From Sistotremastrum niveocremeum HHB9708 (taxonomy: Eukaryota; Basidiomycota; Agaricomycetes; Sistotremastrales; Sistotremastraceae), in contig KV419433.1 in assembly GCA_001630475.1 (NCBI GenBank), positions 178,686 through 242,685 on the forward strand: a DNA stretch of 64,000 nucleotides. The letters are read 5' to 3'. Under the pieces are notes generated by a model. The model had not been told where the DNA came from, ran no database searches, and was given only the letters and a program-made list of their open reading frames with translations. The position numbers and the translations under genes are program-made. Of this stretch, positions 58,632 through 64,000 are shown one piece after another. How positions within the stretch are numbered: the first letter of the stretch is position 1; each line of letters opens with the position of its first letter.

Positions 58632-59546
58632 GGGAGGGATAAGATATACACGACTTGTTGCTATTGTTTATCATTGTTTGGCTTCCTTTCCCTTCTGCCT
58701 GTATCATAAATTCGCCTTATCGCGCTGCTTGTCTTTCATGTATCCATACCTTTATTCACGTTATTCAGGATTCACCCTCACTGTCAGCGAGAAATAATAC
58801 ATGGACTCCCGTAACTGGGCACTGGGCATGTCGATATGTCGCTCGCACGACTGGGATCACTTCTACCCGTTCATTGACAGTCTGCCGTAATGCTGTGGTC
58901 TCGGATGAAAGCCGAATGAACTGGGAATCGAAGTTAGTGCAACAACTAAGCCTCGCCGACCCCTGCATTCCAGTGTCCATGCTGTCACCAGCTGTGTTTC
59001 GCTCTCACGACGCCGGATTCCGAATCGTAATTCTTGTGCTCCTAACTCAACTTTATCCGTGCTTCACATCGAGGACTAACAACACTACAATGATTTTCGT
59101 CATGAAGGTCAACTTGAAATCGGTCTCACAGTAACCGATACGACTGCACCCGCTATCGCAAACCCTATGACAACTATAGATTTTCTATTACTTGGACAGG
59201 TTCAACCTCTCATTAACGTAACACTACCTTGCACTCCATCTAATGAACCCAGCGTATCCGAGCTCTTCTTTTCTGGGTTGAAGGGCCCCCCTATCCGTCC
59301 ATCGCAGCGGCGTCAGCGGAAATGAAATTAAGGTCGTGTACGGAATGGGTCACCTGGACAGACCCATTCACGAACTGGATGCCTCTGTCATATAAGTAAG
59401 ACAGATCTCGAGCTTAGGGAGTTCGACACTGGTCCGATTGCCTTTCTTGTTGTGCACCCCGTCATATCATCACAGTGCGTCCGTGCCAGTTCACTATCTC
59501 TTTTTCCCTTCAACCGACTGATTGATAATACCAGAACTCTAAAACC
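58632..59546. other. Intergenic, 0.9 kb
   Basis: A 159-codon frame at 58655-59134 starts hydrophobic but has mixed composition and no motif. I regard it as chance. Confidence 0.35.
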
Positions 59547-59744
59547 ATGTCACTGTCGCTCGTCGTCCTAGTCGCATGCCTGCTCACGCCCGTAGCTGGA
59601 TGGAGTGATAACCTTCGACAAGAGCACTTGAATCGAAACGCTTATTCGCAGCTTCCATATTCTACTCAGCCCGCTCCGTCGTCGTCGAGTAGCTCTTCGA
59701 GTACCTCGAAGTCAACCAGCAATAATTCACAGAAGAAGAAGTGA
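59547..59744 (+). CDS. Small secreted Ser-rich protein
   Basis: 65 aa, single exon. Signal peptide MSLSLVVLVACLLTPVAG, then a short polar region and a Ser/Thr/Asn-rich tail (SSSSSSSSTSKSTSNNSQ) ending in KKK. There are no cysteines in the mature part. The clean signal sequence and the in-frame stop support a real gene; no family is recognised. It lies between membrane family member 5 and regulator paralog 3, all on the plus strand. Confidence 0.5.
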   Translation: MSLSLVVLVACLLTPVAGWSDNLRQEHLNRNAYSQLPYSTQPAPSSSSSSSSTSKSTSNNSQKKK

Positions 59745-61273
59745 TGGTGTTCGGTGGAGGTTTGTGCTACGTTCGAATCGACTGGAGATGCTTGTTGACA
59801 GTTTGATATTTAGGTCATTCGGGCTTCACATATTTGGCTTCCCTTTCGTGTTATATGCATCTAGGACAATCAGCATTGTGTTTCTTCGCCGTTGTCGGTC
59901 TCCGATCTTTTGTCACCATATAAGATACATGACTGAGCCTCGAGTTGACGGGGGACCCGATTCTCGAGATGTGGCTATATATCTGCTGTTCGGCTGTCAC
60001 TCAATGTTGCAAAACATCGAGATGAACAAGATCTAGAAGATTACTTGCGAACGCCAACAGCTTTGTCCGCCTGTGTTCTCGAAAATTTCTGTTCCGCAGT
60101 TCGCTCCTTGAAAGAGCGTTGCCTCTCCTCCCACATTCCTAAAAATATTCGCCCCAGAGTCTTCCATATCCTGAATGCCATAGTAACACCACGGCTAAGT
60201 GAAACGAGCGTGGCAGGTCTGAGCGCTCTGCCAGTGGAGAAAATCGTGCCTGGAACTGCGCATACCCACGTGGAAACGGACCAGTCAGATTCCGCCTTCT
60301 ACACGCTTCTCTGCGGGAGTTTTGAGTCAGCTTGGGAGAGTTTCTCCACAATGAGGGCGGCTCAGATACCCGAGTCTCGTGTTTTTGAGCGTCTTCGACG
60401 ATGATCATTCGGATGAACTAGATTAGCTTTTTCCACTTAATGTGTGTTGCAGTGCATTTATTCTCCCTTTGTTAGTGCACTGAGAACTTGACAAGTTTCG
60501 GGTATACGTGGGCGAAACAAAACACAGGATCAAAAAATGGGCTTCAACATTGGGCTCGAGTGAAGAAATGTTGTCAGAAAGCCTTGCAACAATATTTGTG
60601 TAGCATTTCTAGCATGATCTTTGGTTCTCACGCCTCTGAGCCCAGGATCACGGAAACGGGCGGCGAATCACGGAATCATTCCGAAATCCGCTCTTCTGCT
60701 CCTCCCCGTCAGCGTTTCAATATTTCAAGGCGCGGTCGCCTGTGGACACCACTCGACGCGCGTGGTATGGACACCACTCCCAGCCTTGGAATTGAGCTCA
60801 TCAGGTCTCTAGTCAAAACTTAAACCCATTGTTTGAAGCGTCTCCATTGAGTATGCGAGACAGTCCGCCCGGTGCGTCGGATGACATCGTGTTGTACACC
60901 CGCGTCCATTTAAAGCATAAAACGGCCATATAGATGCTCCGTTGAATCACTGCTGCGCCTCACGTGCCTTCGCCCAATGAGCGAGCCTTTGAGAAGACGA
61001 TCGGCTCTAATCAGCTCAAGCTCCAGAGTCAAAGTGGTGCACGTGCAGTGTATATGCCACCCTACGTGCCTAAACGCCAGATAGGATATTTGGTGGTTCT
61101 CAAAAATTTCTTGATCCAACAACCAGTCCGCAGCGCTGTCTGACGGCGTTGTTGTTATTACGATCGCTGCGCGAAACTCGAAGCATACGCTGGCATTGAC
61201 TCTACTTGAGACTGTGAAGGTACGTTGTATATAATGTATCTTCCCCTGCCGCAATATGTCCTTATCAACCGTT
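59745..61273. other. 1.5-kb intergenic region
   Basis: Promoter side of Zn2Cys6 paralog 3. Frames at 60045-60404 and 60910-61317 show no recognisable feature or splice chain. Confidence 0.4.
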
Positions 61274-63190
61274 ATGGAACCTGCAGGCGCTTCTTCAGCA
61301 GCTCTTTTCAATGACACACTTTTTCGGGGAGGTGCTTGTCTCGTTTGTCGGTATGCTTGGCATCTTGTGTCGGGTCTCAGTTTCTGATGTTTTGACTAGG
61401 AGAAAGAAGATCGTTAGTTGATATCTTTGTCCTCAGAGCTGCTATACCTTATAATATCTCAGAAATGTGATGGGAGGAGGCCATTTTGCGAGGCCTGTGA
61501 ACGGACCGGATACCAGGATGATTGCCAATACGACGACGGCCGCCACAAAAGCCGTAATCAGCGACTCGCTGAAGAAATTGCTGTTTTGGAGAACCGAATA
61601 CAAACATTGGAGTCGACGCGACAACAAAGTACGTTGCCGCATGCCCTCTGATACAGCATTTGGTTTATTAATGATCGGCGATCTCAGTTCCAGCGTCTAC
61701 TCAGCCAAGCTTACCTAATCAGGAAGTCGAATTAACGGTTGAGCAGCAGCAGTTTCTGTCTTCGTCAGTTATATCGTCCCCGCGACTCTTCCCAACGCTC
61801 ACGAATAATACTAGGCTCCCCCAATTCATGCATCATCGATTTCAGCTATGTCCCATGATGTCATTCTATCCCGGATTTCAAGCCCCTTCGCCAACATTGC
61901 ACAACGTGATAAGAACAGTCGCGCCGTTCTTTCGACCTGGTTTGGATGGATCATCCAATCCTTCATCCGCCTTGCGGTCCCTCTCAATGGCCCTCGCCAA
62001 CGGAGAAAACATCGTCGACACCATCACATCCACCAGCATCCTAGCCCTATATCTCTTCATGAACGGGCGTCGCGTAGAGGGCCAATATCATACAAACGCA
62101 GCCGTCGCACTCGTCTTCTCCAGTCAACTCCATCAGGTAGATCATACCGACTTTCGGCGTCTAGGTGCGATGACGTCAGCCGAATTACAGATGTCTCCTC
62201 AAGTTCCTATTGAGAGAGTTACGGGGATGACGCTTTTCTGGCAGGTATTCTATTTGGATCGGTGTTGGAGTAGTGTGATTGGCCGATCGCCTGGATTTGA
62301 AGAGGGTGATAATCCTCAAAAGTTTATCACTACGCCGTTTCCTGGTGATAACCGAAGTGTGAGTCGCATGACCGTAGATTGCCCTCACAGATTTGCTAAA
62401 GTTTCAACCAGAATCGTTCGGGGAGTCTTGTGCGCCAACTTATCGAGAATCCATCACTCTTTCCCTCCAATAATATCGAAAGTCTGATGATCAAGTCCGC
62501 CATCGTATTTGAGCAATCTGCTCAATTCTCAAATGCAACCTCAGGTATTTGTTCACCATTATCTTCGTGGAAATAGCTAATTCTTCTTGGTCAGGTTCCA
62601 CGAATCCGCCCGAATGGAACCGATACTTTAAGCTCCAAGCCGCCGTCGAACACCTACTTCCGACCGTTCCACCGCTCGGAAATATGTCCAATACCGATCT
62701 CCGAATTCCCGTCATATACACCCTCCTTCATACAGCAACTATCTACATATATCACCCTTTCGTCGCGAATGATCGGAATCTGCAACTGTTGAGCTTAGAC
62801 GCTGCACGTTCCATCCTTGGCGTCATTCGAGCGATTCGGTCATCGCGATATCAATTCTTGGATCCTATTTTGACAGTGAGTCTCGGAATTCTTTGAATCC
62901 GTCAGGCAGGCGCTGAGTTGAGATAGTTTTGTTGGAAAGTCACCGCGGAAGTTTTCATCCGTGAGAAGATTTTGGCCGTGGGAAGTTCTGTTCCCGATCA
63001 GGAGGTCATAGTGCAAGGCCTTCAAGACGAGTTGCATGTCGTCGTCACTGCTCTTCGCAAACTCTCTCTTATATTTCCTATTGCTGGTGAGCTCTATTCC
63101 GGTCGTTCGAGACGTCGCCCTCACAGAAGCGATCCTGTAGACGCCATTTTGCGGCAGATCGAAGGGCAAATCGAGTCCAGTGCAAGCTGA
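61274..63190 (+). CDS. Zn2Cys6 fungal transcription factor, paralog 3
   Basis: Start MEPAGASSAALFNDTLFRGG; zinc cluster CLVCRRKKIKCDGRRPFCEA then CERTGYQDDC, built from three exons with a 13-nt middle exon at 61400-61412. The coiled coil RLAEEIAVLENRIQTLESTR follows. Regulatory domain: FMHHRFQLCPMMSFYPGFQA, 'MTLFWQVFYLDRCWSSVI', 'NLQLLSLDAARSILGVIRA', 'IRSSRYQFLDPILTV' and 'ALRKLSLIFPIA'. The last intron (GTGAGC..CCTGTAG) gives DAILRQIEGQIESSAS and TGA at 63188-63190, parallel to the ENLVRQVEEDL end of paralog 2. On the plus strand, unlike its sisters. Likely nuclear; the targets, perhaps neighbours, are not known. Confidence 0.82.
61400..61412 (+). other. 13-nt microexon of Zn2Cys6 paralog 3
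   Basis: GAGAAAGAAGATC between a GACTAG acceptor and a GTTAGT donor. It encodes RKKI inside the zinc cluster; skipping it would remove the basic linker and shift frame. Confidence 0.8.
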
Positions 63191-64000
63191 GATATGGAGA
63201 GTGAGTCTTGGTGGCAACCGTTCTTGAATCGCCAGACCAACGACTCTCATAGGATTCCAAGGACCCGGTGTATCGGTACAATGAGATTATGTTTGAGCGT
63301 ATCTGTTATTTATTACGCCATAGACGGCGTGGGCTCCACGTTATCTATATCAGGTTGGGTACATCAACCTTTCAGTTACGTTATTATTATGGGTGATCAT
63401 CACCGATTTACGCTGTCCGTCTCAGACGATCTGAACGGAGCGCTCAGTCTGATATGAAATGAAAGTGGACCAACTGCCTGGCCCGCGCCACATGGGTTCT
63501 CTTCACGTTGACACATGGACACCCTTTACAATTCTAATGTTTGTGCATCTTGGAGCCGATCTCACCTCAGAAAATGTGGCTCCTGTGCTGTGGAAAAAGG
63601 GGATACACTGAGGCAGTGCCCCGGCCCTGTGGCCGGCACTTACAGAAGTCATAGCATGCCCACGAAAGCGATCAGTTGAACTTATAATATTAACCACTAG
63701 GTGGTGCGCCATTGCTTCAATTATAAAATATATGTGAGACCTCTGTGTAAGAGAACTCCAGTTGCGACGAATTTGATTGTAACGGAAAGAAGCTCTGGTC
63801 CCGCCGCTTCTAGGGTCCGAGTTGGTCCACTGCTATCAATAACTGCTTATTGTCTGCTATGTTCTCAAAAACTACTAGCCTGTGTGGAGACGTGCCGTCA
63901 ATAACGAAATGTGGAGATGAGATCGATCCAATGCGACAACCCCCTTCATGTTCTCGTAGCAGAATATTGAGGCACGCCCAGGTAACAAGATATAAAAACC
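63191..64000. other. Right-edge region without a recognised gene
   Basis: 810 bp after the stop of regulator paralog 3. Only short frames are present. A neighbouring gene may begin beyond the window. Confidence 0.4.

Noticed and set aside
58655-59134. 159-codon plus-strand frame after membrane family member 5
   Set aside because: The hydrophobic start is followed by random-looking sequence and overlaps the presumed 3' UTR.

Overview
The window looks like a chromosome segment of a basidiomycete fungus, most likely a Tremellomycete-type yeast (Cryptococcus/Kwoniella/Tremella grade). The reasons are: almost every gene is cut by several 45-70 nt introns (GTRNGT...CTAAC/CTNA...YAG); genes are packed on both strands; and the gene content is fungal (eIF2D/Tma64, Hal2-type bisphosphate nucleotidase, PLAC8, Zn2Cys6 regulators, secreted M28 peptidase, Ser/Pro-rich surface-type proteins). 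Species cannot be fixed from the sequence alone. All exon models were read by eye, with no search.

Layout. 1-~1.0 kb: edge of a Ty1/copia fossil, minus strand. 1-10.2 kb: a housekeeping block with SDR oxidoreductase (+), eIF2D (-), PLAC8 (-), an unknown short protein (+), 3'(2'),5'-bisphosphate nucleotidase (-) and a coiled-coil protein (-). 12.1-15.9 kb: a tandem array of three paralogous small secreted Cys-rich proteins (-). 17.1-18.6 kb: a C2H2-like DNA-binding protein (-). 18.7-23 kb: about 4.4 kb with no gene I can recognise. 23.1-30.8 kb: three large disordered proteins ending in Cys-rich hydrophobic tails, all +; the first is decayed, and the first and third share a duplicated promoter block. 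31.1-37.0 kb: secreted M28 peptidase (-), a Cys-rich single-pass surface protein (+) and a DUF952 protein (-). 37.8-41.1 kb: an unresolved multi-exon gene (-) and a Clr2-like silencing-domain protein (-).

41.8-63.2 kb is a family-expansion area. Three paralogous Zn2Cys6 regulators (41.8-43.7 -, 50.6-52.5 -, 61.3-63.2 +) are interleaved with five members of a small single-pass membrane protein family (45.7, 47.0, 48.2, 49.5 kb on -, 57.9 kb on +). A second SDR gene lies at 56.0-57.4 kb. All three regulators carry a 13-nt microexon inside the zinc cluster.

How the genes may work together: the left part is unlinked housekeeping. The right part looks like accessory, surface-directed gene content made by tandem and dispersed duplication. 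It holds secreted Cys-rich proteins, membrane-anchored disordered proteins, small receptors or adaptors with Tyr/Pro/Gln-rich tails, and local regulators. PPxY motifs recur in the tails of three of the membrane-type proteins, which would fit shared ubiquitin-ligase (WW-domain) control. That last link is inference.
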